Shown: positions 26,158 through 35,287 of the stretch, piece after piece
Layout of the letters: the number at the start of each line of letters is the position of its first letter
How positions within the stretch are numbered: the stretch's first letter is position 1
Assembly (NCBI RefSeq): GCF_001665295.1
Contig: NZ_LZSE01000097.1
Span: forward strand, 62,001 to 126,000
Direction of reading: 5' to 3'
Length of the DNA: 64,000 nt
Origin: Mycobacterium sp. 1554424.7
Lineage (GTDB): Bacteria > Actinomycetota > Actinomycetes > Mycobacteriales > Mycobacteriaceae
The notes under the pieces: generated by a model
What the model was told of the DNA's origin: nothing
Seen by the model: the letters and a program-made list of their open reading frames with translations, nothing else
Databases searched by the model: none
Made by a program: the position numbers and the translations under genes

Positions 26158-27389
26158 CCGAGTCCGTGGAGGCCTTTGCGGCGAAGGCTCGAGCGTGGCT
26201 CGCCGAGAACATGCCGCGGGTCGATCCCGCCCGGCCGCCCTTGGGCGACCGCGGCGACGACGGCGCCTGGCAGCGCGCCCGCGAGCTGCAGAAGCGGCTC
26301 CATGCGGGCGGATTCGCCGGCATCTGCTTCCCCCGCGAATACGGTGGGCTCGGCTTGGACGTCGCCTACCAAAAGGCCTTTGACGTAGAGGCTTTCGGCT
26401 ACGAGATGCCGTTGATCCTCAACATACCCACCTTCACCATCTGCTGTGCGACCCTGCTCGACACCGGCACGGAAGCACAGAAACGGCAACACATCTCGGC
26501 GGCGCTGCGCGGCGAGGAGGTGCTGGTCCAATTGCTCTCCGAACCGAGCGGCGGCTCGGACCTGGCCGGGCTGATAACGCGCGCCGAGCGCGACGGCGAC
26601 GCGTGGATCGTCAACGGCGCCAAGACCTGGAGCACGAGTGCGTTCGCCGCAGACTACGGTCTGCTGCTGGCCCGCACCGACTGGACGGTGCCCAAACACG
26701 AGGGCCTCACGATGTTCCTGGCGCCGATCAACGCCCCCGGCGTCACCCTGCGACGCATCCGCCAGGTCGACGGGTCCACGGAGTTCTGCGAGGAATTCTT
26801 CGACGGCCTGCGACTGGGCGACGATGCCGTCGTCGGCGAAGTCAACCGGGGCTGGGAGGTGGCGTCGCGGCTACTGCATCACGAGCGGCGCGCGGTCGGA
26901 CACGGATCGGAATACGCCAGCGGTCGGGGCCGCGAGCGGTCGGAGGACGCGCTGATCGACTTCTTCGCCCTGGCGGAGGCCGCCGGTCAGGCCGACGACC
27001 CGGCCACCTGGGACAAGGTTGGCCGGGTCTTCGCGCGCCGGATGGTGCGTGATCGGCTGGTAGATCACGTCTCCCGCGCAATGCGGGACGGGTCGCTCCC
27101 CCCGGCGGCCGGATCGATCATCCGGCTGTTTCACTCCGACGTCACGTTTCTGGAGGTGGACACCGCGATGGAGATCACCGGGATCAGCGGCGTCGTCGAC
27201 GACGACCACCACCTGCTCAACGTGGGCGAGCGCTACCTGTCCCGGCAGACCGTCGCGCTTGGCGGGGGCAGCAACGAGATGGCTCGGAACGTAATTGGCG
27301 AGCGCGTCCTGGGCTTCCCCCGCGAACACGCAGCGGATCGCGGCGTTCCGTTCAACCAGGTCAGGCATAACAAGAGGGCCGGGAAGTGA
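26154..27389 (+). CDS. Acyl-CoA dehydrogenase, partner subunit
   Basis: A 411-residue FadE-like protein. It has LLSEPSGGSDLAGLITRAER, WIVNGAKTWSTSAF and the C-terminal LGGGSNEMARNVIGERVLGFP, but no TWE or EGTSEIQ-type catalytic Glu at the usual places, consistent with the FAD/AMP-binding partner of a heterotetramer whose base lies in the preceding subunit. ATG 26154 overlaps the preceding TGA. It is the last gene of the long oxygenase operon and is followed by a hairpin at 27376. Confidence 0.9.
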   Translation: MTESVEAFAAKARAWLAENMPRVDPARPPLGDRGDDGAWQRARELQKRLHAGGFAGICFPREYGGLGLDVAYQKAFDVEAFGYEMPLILNIPTFTICCATLLDTGTEAQKRQHISAALRGEEVLVQLLSEPSGGSDLAGLITRAERDGDAWIVNGAKTWSTSAFAADYGLLLARTDWTVPKHEGLTMFLAPINAPGVTLRRIRQVDGSTEFCEEFFDGLRLGDDAVVGEVNRGWEVASRLLHHERRAVGHGSEYASGRGRERSEDALIDFFALAEAAGQADDPATWDKVGRVFARRMVRDRLVDHVSRAMRDGSLPPAAGSIIRLFHSDVTFLEVDTAMEITGISGVVDDDHHLLNVGERYLSRQTVALGGGSNEMARNVIGERVLGFPREHAADRGVPFNQVRHNKRAGK

Positions 27390-27397
27390 TCCGGCCC
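27376..27397. terminator. GC-rich hairpin between convergent genes
   Basis: GGGCCGG and CCGGCCC form a perfect 7-bp stem with an 8-base loop that includes the stop codon of the acyl-CoA dehydrogenase. It lies just before the convergent membrane-protein stop, so it could terminate transcription from both sides. No T-run follows, which is usual for mycobacteria. Confidence 0.55.
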
Positions 27398-27401
27398 GAA
27401 T

Positions 27402-27782
27402 TCACATAGGTGTGGCCTGCTGGGCCAGGTTCAGCAAGACGTAGGCGATGCAGAAGAGGAAGTTGAGTACGACCAGGACCAGGCCCATGAACAGCAGCGA
27501 ACGGGTGCCCTGACGCTTGAGGCGCTTGACCCTAGCGCCGCGGGCCTCGCGATTGAGCTGCATCGCGATCAGCGCGAAATTGACATCCGTCACTTCGTCG
27601 TCCGCGACTGGCACACCGGCCACCATCTGCCGCAGGCGTTCGGGGGCGGTGTGGACTCCGACGCGCTCGAAGCGGTGACACAGCCGCCGCGCCCGCCTGC
27701 GGCCAAGTGCCTGACATCGCATCTGTACCTGATGCATGAGTTGCCGCCGTTCGTAGCCCCAGGCATCGGACGGAACCGTCAC
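27402..27782 (-). CDS. Small single-pass membrane protein
   Basis: A protein of about 126 residues. The N-terminal 90 residues are basic and helical (RRARRLCHRFERVGV, VAGVPVADDEVTDVNFALIAMQLNREARGARVKRLKRQGTR) and the last 30 form a transmembrane helix (SLLFMGLVLVVLNFLFCIAYVLL). GTG 27782 is the best start; the frame is open much further upstream but that part overlaps the Rieske gene on the same strand in another frame. It lies 65 bp downstream of that Rieske gene. No family recognised. Confidence 0.6.
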   Translation of the reverse strand: MTVPSDAWGYERRQLMHQVQMRCQALGRRRARRLCHRFERVGVHTAPERLRQMVAGVPVADDEVTDVNFALIAMQLNREARGARVKRLKRQGTRSLLFMGLVLVVLNFLFCIAYVLLNLAQQATPM

Positions 27783-27847
27783 AAGCCGGGAGTCTAACGC
27801 GCAAATACCCGGTTTCGGGAGGTCTAAGCCAATCCCGTCGACACCTT

Positions 27848-29173
27848 TTAACCGCCGGCCATCCGCTCGGATTCGGGCAGGTCCAGGTAGCGCTCGAGGT
27901 TGCGATGCATGTTGATCACCCGCCGTTCTTCGCTGGAGAGCGCCAAGTGGGTGAAGCCCGGCTGGTGCAGGCCGCGCTGCAGGCCCGCGAGCAGCCGGAT
28001 GTCCTGCGTGAGCACCAGACCCGGTTCGGCTTCTCCGGCGGTGGTCCGCACGTCCGCCGGCTTGCTGCGCGGTGAGCCCGGCGCCATTCGGGTCATCAGG
28101 AAGATGACCATTTCGCCGCGATCGGGATCGGCGCCGGGCCGCGAGCACATGACGGTCAGGTGGTCGGCGTTGGCCAGCAGCGTCATGTTGGGAAACACGT
28201 TGTACTGGTGCAACCGGGTGACCCGGTCGGTGTCGGCCCACGCGAGGTCGACACCGCGGCTGGCGGCGAAGGCGCGCGTGCGGTCAGCGATCATGTCCTG
28301 GACCGTCTGCCCTGGCCGGCGCTCATCGGCGGGAAACGGCGTGCCCTCGGCCGCGCCCATCAGCGCGCCCTGCGTATGGACGTAGGCGTCCCACACCTCT
28401 TCGTCGCTCAGCGCACCCTCGAAGCGCGGGCTCTGCACGCCGTACGGCTGGTCGGACTTACCGGTGTGGCCCCAGATCTGTTGTGGCGCATGGATGTCGT
28501 CGACGCAGCGCAGCAGCTCGGGGTGCAGCGTCTGGATGTGGTAGGTCTCGCTGTAGCCATCGGCGATGGTCTTCCAGTTGGCGTCGACGTCGATGGTGAG
28601 CGTCGCGTAGCAGCGGAAGTCGCTCAGCTGGCACCACGCGATGTCGTCGGGCACCGCCTCCAGGTAGTCGAGCAGCGGCATCGCGTCGACGTCGAGATTG
28701 ACGAAGACCAGCCCCTCCCAGGTGTCGACCCGGGCGGGTACTAGCGGGAAGTCCGACATCCGCAGGGAGCCGAAGCCCTTGCGGTTGGGCACCCGCTTGA
28801 GGGTGCCGGCGAGGTCCCAGGTCCAGCCGTGATAGCCGCACTTGAGCTCGCGCAGCCCCGAGCCCGAACCGGCGCACAGCGAGTTGCCGCGGTGGCGGCA
28901 CGCGTTCTGGAAGGCGCGCAAGACGCCGTCGTCACCGCGCACGATCAGCACCCCGTACGGGCCGCAGCGGTACTCGAAGTAGTCGCCGGGCTCCGCGACG
29001 TGGTCGACCATGCAGGCGAGCTGCCACACCTTCGGCCACATCCGCTCGACCTCGAGTTGGGCGAACGCGGGCGAGTAGTAGCGCTCGGCCGGCACCAGGG
29101 TTGGGCAGGCGGGCGGGGTGCCGATCGCGTCGTCTTGGGCAGTGCGAGTCGGGTTGCCTGCGGGCGCGTTCAC
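27848..29173 (-). CDS. Rieske [2Fe-2S] ring-hydroxylating oxygenase, third type
   Basis: A 441-residue oxygenase alpha subunit of a different branch from the 17169/21658 pair. Rieske ligands are Cys92/His94 (CRHRGNSL) and Cys112/His115 (LKCGYHGWTWD), the normal CxH-X17-CxxH spacing. Iron ligands His212 and His217 lie in ADGYSETYHIQTLHPEL. The start is GTG 29173. It follows an amidohydrolase by 12 bp in the same operon and has no small companion. Substrate unknown; the LKCGYHGW-type sequence resembles phenylpropionate/choline-monooxygenase-like Rieske proteins. Confidence 0.92.
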   Translation of the reverse strand: MNAPAGNPTRTAQDDAIGTPPACPTLVPAERYYSPAFAQLEVERMWPKVWQLACMVDHVAEPGDYFEYRCGPYGVLIVRGDDGVLRAFQNACRHRGNSLCAGSGSGLRELKCGYHGWTWDLAGTLKRVPNRKGFGSLRMSDFPLVPARVDTWEGLVFVNLDVDAMPLLDYLEAVPDDIAWCQLSDFRCYATLTIDVDANWKTIADGYSETYHIQTLHPELLRCVDDIHAPQQIWGHTGKSDQPYGVQSPRFEGALSDEEVWDAYVHTQGALMGAAEGTPFPADERRPGQTVQDMIADRTRAFAASRGVDLAWADTDRVTRLHQYNVFPNMTLLANADHLTVMCSRPGADPDRGEMVIFLMTRMAPGSPRSKPADVRTTAGEAEPGLVLTQDIRLLAGLQRGLHQPGFTHLALSSEERRVINMHRNLERYLDLPESERMAGG

Positions 29174-29185
29174 GGGCGATGCCCC

Positions 29186-30946
29186 CTAACGCGCTCCGCG
29201 CACCAACCGGCCGGGGCGCGCCCCGGTGTCGACGTCGTTGCGGCGGGTCACCGTCCCGCTGACGATCGTGGCGGCGTAGCCGCTCGCACCCTGCAGGATC
29301 CGGTTGCCCCCGGCCGGCAGGTCGAAGGCCATCGCCGCGGGATGCAGGCGCAAGGCGTCCATGTCGATCACGTTGATGTCGGCCTTCTTGCCGGCTTCGA
29401 TGGTGCCGCGGTCGGTGAGGCCGAACAGGTGCGCGGTGTCGCGGGACTGCTTGCGGATTACGTACTCGAGCGGCAACTTCTCGCCCCGTTGACGGTCCCG
29501 CGCCCAGTGCGTCAGCAGGAAGGTGGGATAGGAAGCGTCGCAGATCATTCCGCAGTGGGCGCCGCCGTCGGAGAGCCCCAGAACACCCGCGGGGTGCAGC
29601 ATCATCTCGCGGATCGCGTCGCAGTTTCCGTCGGCGTAGTTGAACAGCGGCAGCATCAACATGTTCGTCGCATTGGACTCGAGCATGAGGTCATACAGGG
29701 TGGCCAGCGGGTCCTCCCCCCGCTCCTTGGCAATCGCGGCGACGGTGCGGTCGGGCGTCGGCTCGTAGTCGGGCGGATTGCCGAGCGCATACAGGCGGTG
29801 CAGGGAATGCTGCACCAAGGCGAACATCCCGTCGAACAGCAGTGTCGGGTCGACCGGCAGATCGTCCTCGGCGAGGATCGCCGCCCTGACCGCGGGGTCC
29901 GCGAGACGCTGGGCGAGCTCCGCGCGGCTGCATTCGGCCGCGAGCCTGCGATACGTCGGCCGATGGCTGAAGCCGTGATGCCCTTGGAAACCGATCATCA
30001 TGCCGAACGGCCGCGCCGCGATCTGCGGGTGCAGCCGGGCGCCCGCCGCGTGCGCGTCCGCGGAGAGGTCGAGCATCTCGCGCCACAGCTTGGGGTCGGC
30101 GTCCACCTGGATGAGCGCGAACGACACGGGGCGGTCGATCTCGGCGCTGAGTCGGCGCATCCAGTCCAATTCCTTCTTCGGGCCGATGATGTCCTCGCCC
30201 GCGGCCCCCTGCGGCGCCAGCTCGAACACCGCCTGACCGCCGGCGGCCATGGCGCGTCCGAGTCCGAACAGTTCCTCCTCGGCGGCGTAGGTGCCGGGCA
30301 CCGGCTCACCGTCCATCGCGCGGTGGCCCAGCGTGCGCGAGGTCGAAAACCCCAGCGCGCCGGCCTCGATCGCCTCGGTGACCAGGCGCGCCATGGCCGC
30401 GATGTCGTCGGGCGTCGCCGGCTCGTTGCGGGCTCCCCGCTCGCCCATCGCGTAGGCCCGGATGGCGCCGTGGGCGACCTGGCTGCCCACGTCGATCGCG
30501 AACTTCTGCTTGCCGATCGCATCGAGGTACTCGGGGTAGGTCTCCCAGCCCCAGGTGATGCCCTCGGTCAGGGCGGTGCCCGGGATGTCCTCGACGCCCT
30601 CCATCAGCTCGATCAGCCATTGCTCGCTGCCCGGCCGCACGGGCGCGAAGCCGACGCCGCAGTTGCCGGTCACGATCGTCGTGACGCCGTGTCCGCTGGA
30701 CGGCTCGAGCAGGCCGTCCCAGCTCACCTGGCCGTCGTAGTGGGTGTGGATGTCGACGAAGCCGGGGGCCACCACATGCCCTGTGGCGTCGATGGTTTCG
30801 GCCGAGTCGCCGCTCATCTCGGGGTCGTCGGCGCCGCGCCGGACGACGTCGACGATCACGCCGTCCTTGATGCCGATGTCAGCCCGGTAGCGCTCGGCTC
30901 CGGTGCCGTCGACGACAGTGCCACCGGTGATCTTGAGATCGAACAT
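29186..30946 (-). CDS. N-acyl-D-amino-acid deacylase-like amidohydrolase
   Basis: A 586-residue amidohydrolase of the D-aminoacylase (DAN) type. It starts [25 protein letters not shown], keeps the metal motif in [16 protein letters not shown], has [17 protein letters not shown], and [14 protein letters not shown] near the C-terminus, all typical of the family; the length is also typical. It may act on other N-acyl or amide substrates. The ATG is preceded by GGAGAGG. A perfect 23-bp palindrome lies 18 bp upstream, and the Rieske gene follows in the same transcript. Confidence 0.9.
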   Translation of the reverse strand: MFDLKITGGTVVDGTGAERYRADIGIKDGVIVDVVRRGADDPEMSGDSAETIDATGHVVAPGFVDIHTHYDGQVSWDGLLEPSSGHGVTTIVTGNCGVGFAPVRPGSEQWLIELMEGVEDIPGTALTEGITWGWETYPEYLDAIGKQKFAIDVGSQVAHGAIRAYAMGERGARNEPATPDDIAAMARLVTEAIEAGALGFSTSRTLGHRAMDGEPVPGTYAAEEELFGLGRAMAAGGQAVFELAPQGAAGEDIIGPKKELDWMRRLSAEIDRPVSFALIQVDADPKLWREMLDLSADAHAAGARLHPQIAARPFGMMIGFQGHHGFSHRPTYRRLAAECSRAELAQRLADPAVRAAILAEDDLPVDPTLLFDGMFALVQHSLHRLYALGNPPDYEPTPDRTVAAIAKERGEDPLATLYDLMLESNATNMLMLPLFNYADGNCDAIREMMLHPAGVLGLSDGGAHCGMICDASYPTFLLTHWARDRQRGEKLPLEYVIRKQSRDTAHLFGLTDRGTIEAGKKADINVIDMDALRLHPAAMAFDLPAGGNRILQGASGYAATIVSGTVTRRNDVDTGARPGRLVRGAR

Positions 30947-30964
30947 GAGGGCCTCTCCGCCGCA

Positions 30965-30987
30965 TTACGCTACGCTGCGTAGCGTAA
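30965..30987. promoter_or_regulatory. Perfect 23-bp palindromic operator
   Basis: TTACGCTACG and CGTAGCGTAA flank CTG, giving perfect 10-bp arms. It sits 18 bp before the ATG of the amidohydrolase, ideal for a TetR-type repressor of the amidohydrolase/Rieske operon. No other copy was noticed in the window, so the cognate regulator is not identified. Confidence 0.75.
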
Positions 30988-31055
30988 GTACTGACGATAT
31001 GCCTCCCGGCACGGCCAGTCAATGAATCTTGCGAACTTCGCGGCCGCGTCCGGCG

Positions 31056-32198
31056 CTACAAAGAACTCTTCAGTGCCGCAATGGTTTCCAGATCGTCGAG
31101 CGCTGCCACACCGCGCCGCAGCCCCTCCATCGCGATGCCTTCGATCTGCATACCGCCCATTCCCGCCGTGATCAGCGGGGCCACATAGGCGTACAGCGCA
31201 CCCTGGCGGTAGCGCCGCCACAGATCGTCGCGGTCCAAGTCCGGCCCGCCGGCCGCCGCCAGCGCGCGTCGGTAGTCGTCGAGCAGGTCGCGTTGGGTCG
31301 CTCGGCGGTCTTCCGGGGTCAGGCTGGTGATGAGTGTGTACGCCAGCTCACGCGAGGGGTGTCCGCGCCGCACCGCCTGCCAGTCCAAGAGCCCCGCCTT
31401 GCCGCCGTCGAAATACATGTTGCCGGGGTGCGCGTCGCCGTGCATGACGGTGTGCGGGGGCGTGTCGATAAGCGCGGCGACGGCCCGGTAGTTGTCGGCG
31501 ATGAAGGCGCCGTTCTCGACGGGGATTTCGGTTCGCTCTGCCAGCCGCTTGATCGATGCGTGGATCAGCGAACCCGTCAATAGGGAGGTGACGTCGCTCG
31601 ACGGCGTATACAGCCAGCCCAGCGGCCCGCGGCGGTCGCGCGGGAGGCGGTCCCAAAAGGTGGCGTGCAGGTCGGCCAGCAGTTCGACGATGAGGGCGGC
31701 CTGGTCGGGGGAGAGCGGGTGCAAGGTGTCGGGAAACACGCACGACTCGGCGGGTAGGTCCTCCAGCACCAGCAGGTAACGGCCCGTCCAGCCGTCGAAC
31801 GCCGCGCCGTAGGCCTGCGGCACGCCGTGCAGCAGCGGCGCCAGTTCGTTGTAGAAGCGCACCTCGGTGTGTCCGAGGCGGCCGAGTTCGCCCATCAGGC
31901 GGGTGGCGGTCGTTTCGGCGGCGACCTTGACGAACACCGACTCGGGCACGTTCTTGCCGGTCAGCACGAGCCGGGCCCGCGACGACGTCCCCGCATCCCG
32001 GTCGAGCACACGGGCCGACCTGACGGTGGTGCCCATGAGTTTGGACAGGACCCGGGCGTCGATGTCGGCGACCGTGCGGGGCAATCCCAGCCGGGCACCC
32101 ACCACGGCGTCGGTGGTCACCCGGCGCACTCCCTGGCCCAGGTGGGCGGCCAACCCGGCGAGGGAAAACGCCTGTTCGGCGAGGTTTTTCATGTGCAT
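31056..32198 (-). CDS. APH-family phosphotransferase
   Basis: A protein of about 380 residues of the aminoglycoside-phosphotransferase/choline-kinase-like fold. The catalytic loop is HTVMHGDAHPGNMYF, and the metal Asp motif is GLLDWQAVRRGHP. The N-terminal lobe has SVFVKVAAETTA (ATP-contact Lys). In mycobacteria many such proteins lie in lipid-catabolic clusters and probably phosphorylate small hydroxylated substrates rather than antibiotics. ATG 32198, with AGGA just upstream, is favoured over the upstream frame start at 32267, which would overlap the operator pair. Confidence 0.88.
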   Translation of the reverse strand: MHMKNLAEQAFSLAGLAAHLGQGVRRVTTDAVVGARLGLPRTVADIDARVLSKLMGTTVRSARVLDRDAGTSSRARLVLTGKNVPESVFVKVAAETTATRLMGELGRLGHTEVRFYNELAPLLHGVPQAYGAAFDGWTGRYLLVLEDLPAESCVFPDTLHPLSPDQAALIVELLADLHATFWDRLPRDRRGPLGWLYTPSSDVTSLLTGSLIHASIKRLAERTEIPVENGAFIADNYRAVAALIDTPPHTVMHGDAHPGNMYFDGGKAGLLDWQAVRRGHPSRELAYTLITSLTPEDRRATQRDLLDDYRRALAAAGGPDLDRDDLWRRYRQGALYAYVAPLITAGMGGMQIEGIAMEGLRRGVAALDDLETIAALKSSL

Positions 32199-32260
32199 CC
32201 GTCCTGGTTCGGGATCCCCGTACCGGCGGGAGGGGTCACTCAACCGGTGCGGGGTCCCGT

Positions 32261-32314
32261 CAGACAAAAATACCTGAACGTCTGGACATCAGACAATACG
32301 AGATTATTGTCTGA
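32261..32314. promoter_or_regulatory. Two CAGAC-N14-GTCTG operators upstream of phosphotransferase
   Basis: The upper box TCAGACAATA-N6-TATTGTCTGA (32289-32314) is a perfect inverted repeat with 10-bp arms; it includes the TAA stop of the TetR gene. The lower box CAGAC-N14-GTCTG (32261-32284) has the same 24-bp outline with conserved ends only. Their centres are 29 bp apart. Both lie between the TetR gene and the phosphotransferase start. Confidence 0.65.
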
Positions 32315-32924
32315 TTTGTGGCACCAGGGCCCGCACCACGAACTGCTCGACGAACCGGCGTTTGTCGGCGGCCGGTCGATACCGCCACGACGGTCCCAGC
32401 AGGAACAACGTGGTGGTGTGCAGCCACTGGACGATCGAGCGGAAGTCGAGGTCGTCGTGGAGGCGCCCGGCCCGCTTCCACCGGTTCAGCAGGGGTTCAT
32501 AGTGCCGCAACAGCAGCTCCACGAATGGTTCCGAGCCCTTCTCGAGGGCCGCGGCCACCGCGGTGCTCTCCGCGGCGAACATCGCCTCGTTCAGCGGATT
32601 GCCGGCCACCGACTCGACCCGCGCCAGCACCATTTCGGGCACCGACCGGACCGGGTCGTCGGGCGCGGGCAGCGAGCGCACCAGATCACCCAGCGCGTTG
32701 TCGACCCGCATCAGCATCAGGCCGAGCAGCACGTCGTCGCGTCCGGGGAAGTACCGGTACACCGTCGACCGCGACACTCCGGCCTCGTCGGCCACCTCGG
32801 CCATCCGGAACTGAGAGTTCCCCCGGCGGACGATGCAGCGCCCGGCGGCGTCGAGGATCCGTTTGCGGGCCTCCTCGTCGTCGAGGATCGCGCGGTCGGC
32901 GCCCCACCACCGGCTCGGTTCCAT
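32304..32924 (-). CDS. TetR-family transcriptional regulator
   Basis: A 206-residue regulator. The DNA-binding part is ARKRILDAAGRCIVRRGNSQFRMAEVADEAGVSRSTVYRYFPGRDDVLLG; the C-terminal region is helical. It is transcribed toward the phosphotransferase, and palindromes in the gap are its likely targets, so it may control that gene from an internal promoter. It is divergent from the 33049 gene, 124 bp away, whose promoter it could also control. Confidence 0.92.
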   Translation of the reverse strand: MEPSRWWGADRAILDDEEARKRILDAAGRCIVRRGNSQFRMAEVADEAGVSRSTVYRYFPGRDDVLLGLMLMRVDNALGDLVRSLPAPDDPVRSVPEMVLARVESVAGNPLNEAMFAAESTAVAAALEKGSEPFVELLLRHYEPLLNRWKRAGRLHDDLDFRSIVQWLHTTTLFLLGPSWRYRPAADKRRFVEQFVVRALVPQIRQ

Positions 32925-33048
32925 GGCGCCGATGGTACGGGATTCGTTGTGCTGCTTCGGTATCTGATGGCGCAGGCAACCGCAGTAGGGCCGCGCGGCA
33001 TCGAATCATGTTGCGGCCCAATCTGTTACCCGGCCAGAGAGGGCAGTG

Positions 33049-34185
33049 ATGGGTTACTCCGCCGCCGACGAGTCGTTCACCCACCAGCTCCCGACGACCT
33101 TCGACCGGGTGCACGACACCGATCCGACGTGGTCGGACCGGTGCTACTTCTTCGCCGCGTCGCCGGACGGCACCATGCTGCTGGCCAGCGGCTACGGCAA
33201 CAACCCGAACACCGGAACCGCGCTGGGGTACGTCAAGGTCAGCCTCGCCGACGGCCGGCACTGGGATCTGCTGTCGGGCCGGCCCGTGACCGGCGCCGAC
33301 CGCGCCGACCTGCGCGCCGGGCCGATGAGCTGGACCTGCGTCGAGCCGCTGAAGAAGTGGAGACTCGATGTCGAACCCAACAAGTCCGGCATTGAATGGG
33401 AGCTCTACTACGAGCCCACCGCCCCGATGTGGGAGCTGCTGCCGATGAAGGTACGCGACCCGGACGGCCAGATATTGGCCGACATGTATCACATGAAGGA
33501 ACCCGGGCGATGGAGCGGCTGGGTCACCATCGACGGTGAGCGCATCAGCGTGGACGGGTTCCACGGCGGCCGCGACCGCACGTTCGGCGTGCGCGTCTCG
33601 GACAAGATCGACTTCTGGCTGTGGCTCGACGCCGGGTTCGACGACCGCGCCATCGAGGCCTGGGTCATCGAATCATCAGACGGCACAGTCAATTACGTCG
33701 ACGGCGGGATCACCCACGCCGACGGCACCCTGTCGAAGCGATTCGTCGCGATCGAGCACGACGTGCAATTCGACGCCGACCGCAAGCGGCCCGCCCGCGC
33801 GACGCTGGTATTCACCGACGAGGATGGAAAGGCCTACCGCGTCTTCGCCGACGCCGCCCATCAGAACGTCAACGCCTACTACGGGCTGCCGATGGCACAT
33901 TGCCAATACGAGGACCTCGGTGGCGGGGCGTACTTCATCCATTTCGACTGGGACAGCACCAATTCCGAGCAGTTGGCCGAGACAGAAGGCAAATCGATGG
34001 CCCTCGACCAGCTGATGCGGTTCGAATTTGACGGCGACATCGGTTGGGGCGTCTTCGAATTGCTGCTCGGTGGACAGGGCTACCGCCGCTATCCGAACTG
34101 GACCGCGATGGACATGTCGGCCTTCACCCAGGACAAGACACCCGTCGACCGGCTTCCCGCCGAAGACGATCGAGTCCCCCAATGA
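33049..34185 (+). CDS. Uncharacterised lipocalin-like protein (AttH/CrtC-like, DUF7064-type)
   Basis: A 378-residue, beta-rich soluble protein. Segments such as DRCYFFAASPDGTMLLASGYGNNPNTG, WELYYEPTAPMWE, HMKEPGRWSGWVTIDGERISVDGFHGGRDRTFGVR and the later HFDWDSTNSEQLAETEG resemble the double-lipocalin fold of AttH/hydroxyneurosporene-hydratase-like proteins often found in mycobacterial lipid-catabolic loci. GTG 33046 lies directly before ATG 33049; AGAGAGGG precedes both. Its stop overlaps the ATG of the next gene. Function unknown; binding or hydration of a hydrophobic substrate is a guess from the fold. Confidence 0.75.
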   Translation: MGYSAADESFTHQLPTTFDRVHDTDPTWSDRCYFFAASPDGTMLLASGYGNNPNTGTALGYVKVSLADGRHWDLLSGRPVTGADRADLRAGPMSWTCVEPLKKWRLDVEPNKSGIEWELYYEPTAPMWELLPMKVRDPDGQILADMYHMKEPGRWSGWVTIDGERISVDGFHGGRDRTFGVRVSDKIDFWLWLDAGFDDRAIEAWVIESSDGTVNYVDGGITHADGTLSKRFVAIEHDVQFDADRKRPARATLVFTDEDGKAYRVFADAAHQNVNAYYGLPMAHCQYEDLGGGAYFIHFDWDSTNSEQLAETEGKSMALDQLMRFEFDGDIGWGVFELLLGGQGYRRYPNWTAMDMSAFTQDKTPVDRLPAEDDRVPQ

Positions 34186-35267
34186 CGCGCGACACCGACC
34201 TGGAAAAGCGCTTGGCGGCCTGGCTGCGCACGCAGGTGCCCGACGCCGACGACGTCCGGACCGACGGGCTGGACCGGGTGAGCTTCGGACATTCCGCCGA
34301 GATGATGATGCTCAGCGTCGTCACCCGGCGTGGCGACCGGGAGACCCGCCAAGACGCGGTGTTGCGGCTGCGGCCCAAACCACCCGCGCTGCTCGAGCCC
34401 TACGATCTGGCGCGCCAGTTTGCGGTCCTGCGCGCGTTGGCCGACACCGCGGTCCGTGTTCCGCGCGCCCTGTGGCTGGAAGAAACCGGCCAAGTGCTCG
34501 GTCGACCCTTCTTCGTGATGGAACGGGCCGCGGGCGAGGTCTATGAAATGGAGGCGCCGGCCGGCGTCGCGGACTCGACCGTGCTGCGGATGTGTCAGAG
34601 CCTGGTCGAACAACTCGCGGCGATCCACACCGTCGACCTCGGGCGGACCGGGCTGGACGCGCTGGACGACGGTGATGATCACCTCGACCGCGAACTCGAC
34701 CACTGGGCGGCGGAGATGAACCGGGTAAAGCGCGACCGCCTGCCGGCCCTGGAGCGGCTTCACGAGGCGCTGCGCGCCGGCCAGCCCCAGCCGTGCCCGA
34801 GGGTGACGTTGGTGCACGGCGATGCCAAGCCCGGCAACTTCGCCTTCCTCGACGGCGAGGTCAGCGCGGTGTTCGACTGGGAGATGACGACCGTCGGCGA
34901 TCCGCTGACCGACATCGGCTGGCTGGAGATGTTGTGGATGCAGCCGGTCGGCATCAATACCCACCCCGCGGCGCCGAACATCGACGCCCTGCTCGCGCAC
35001 TACGAGTCGGCCAGCGGCATCACCGTCCGCAACCGCCCCTGGTATCGCGCGTTCAACGCCTACAAGATGGCCGTCATCTGTCTCATCGGGGCGATGCTCA
35101 TCGAGGATGGGCACAGCGACGACCACAAACTGGCGCTCGCCGCCTACGGCACCTCGCTTATGACCAAGGCCGGGCTCACCGAACTGGGCGTCGACGAACC
35201 TCTCGAGGACGGTCCCGTCCTGCCGCGCGACGAACGCATCCAGCAGGTGCTCGCGCCCGCCACGTAG
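34182..35267 (+). CDS. APH-family phosphotransferase (ACAD10/11-like)
   Basis: A 361-residue kinase-fold protein. The catalytic loop is VTLVHGDAKPGNFAFLDG and the metal site SAVFDWEMTTVGDPLTDIGW, the pattern of the phosphotransferase domain found in ACAD10/ACAD11, where 4-hydroxyacyl-CoA is phosphorylated before dehydrogenation. The N-lobe has QDAVLRLRPKPPALL. ATG 34182 overlaps the previous TGA, so it is coupled to the lipocalin-like protein. A role in handling hydroxy-acids is inferred from family. Confidence 0.88.
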   Translation: MTRDTDLEKRLAAWLRTQVPDADDVRTDGLDRVSFGHSAEMMMLSVVTRRGDRETRQDAVLRLRPKPPALLEPYDLARQFAVLRALADTAVRVPRALWLEETGQVLGRPFFVMERAAGEVYEMEAPAGVADSTVLRMCQSLVEQLAAIHTVDLGRTGLDALDDGDDHLDRELDHWAAEMNRVKRDRLPALERLHEALRAGQPQPCPRVTLVHGDAKPGNFAFLDGEVSAVFDWEMTTVGDPLTDIGWLEMLWMQPVGINTHPAAPNIDALLAHYESASGITVRNRPWYRAFNAYKMAVICLIGAMLIEDGHSDDHKLALAAYGTSLMTKAGLTELGVDEPLEDGPVLPRDERIQQVLAPAT

Positions 35268-35287
35268 CGGGCGTCGGGCGGACCTCT

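Noticed and set aside
27783-28241. Long N-terminal extension of the small membrane-protein frame
   Set aside because: It overlaps the Rieske gene on the same strand in another frame; the Arg/Gly-rich sequence is a shadow.
28829-30982. 717-codon open frame antisense to the D-aminoacylase-like gene
   Set aside because: Shadow frame; the minus strand has the HTH metal motif and a ribosome-binding site, while this one has neither a family resemblance nor a start signal.
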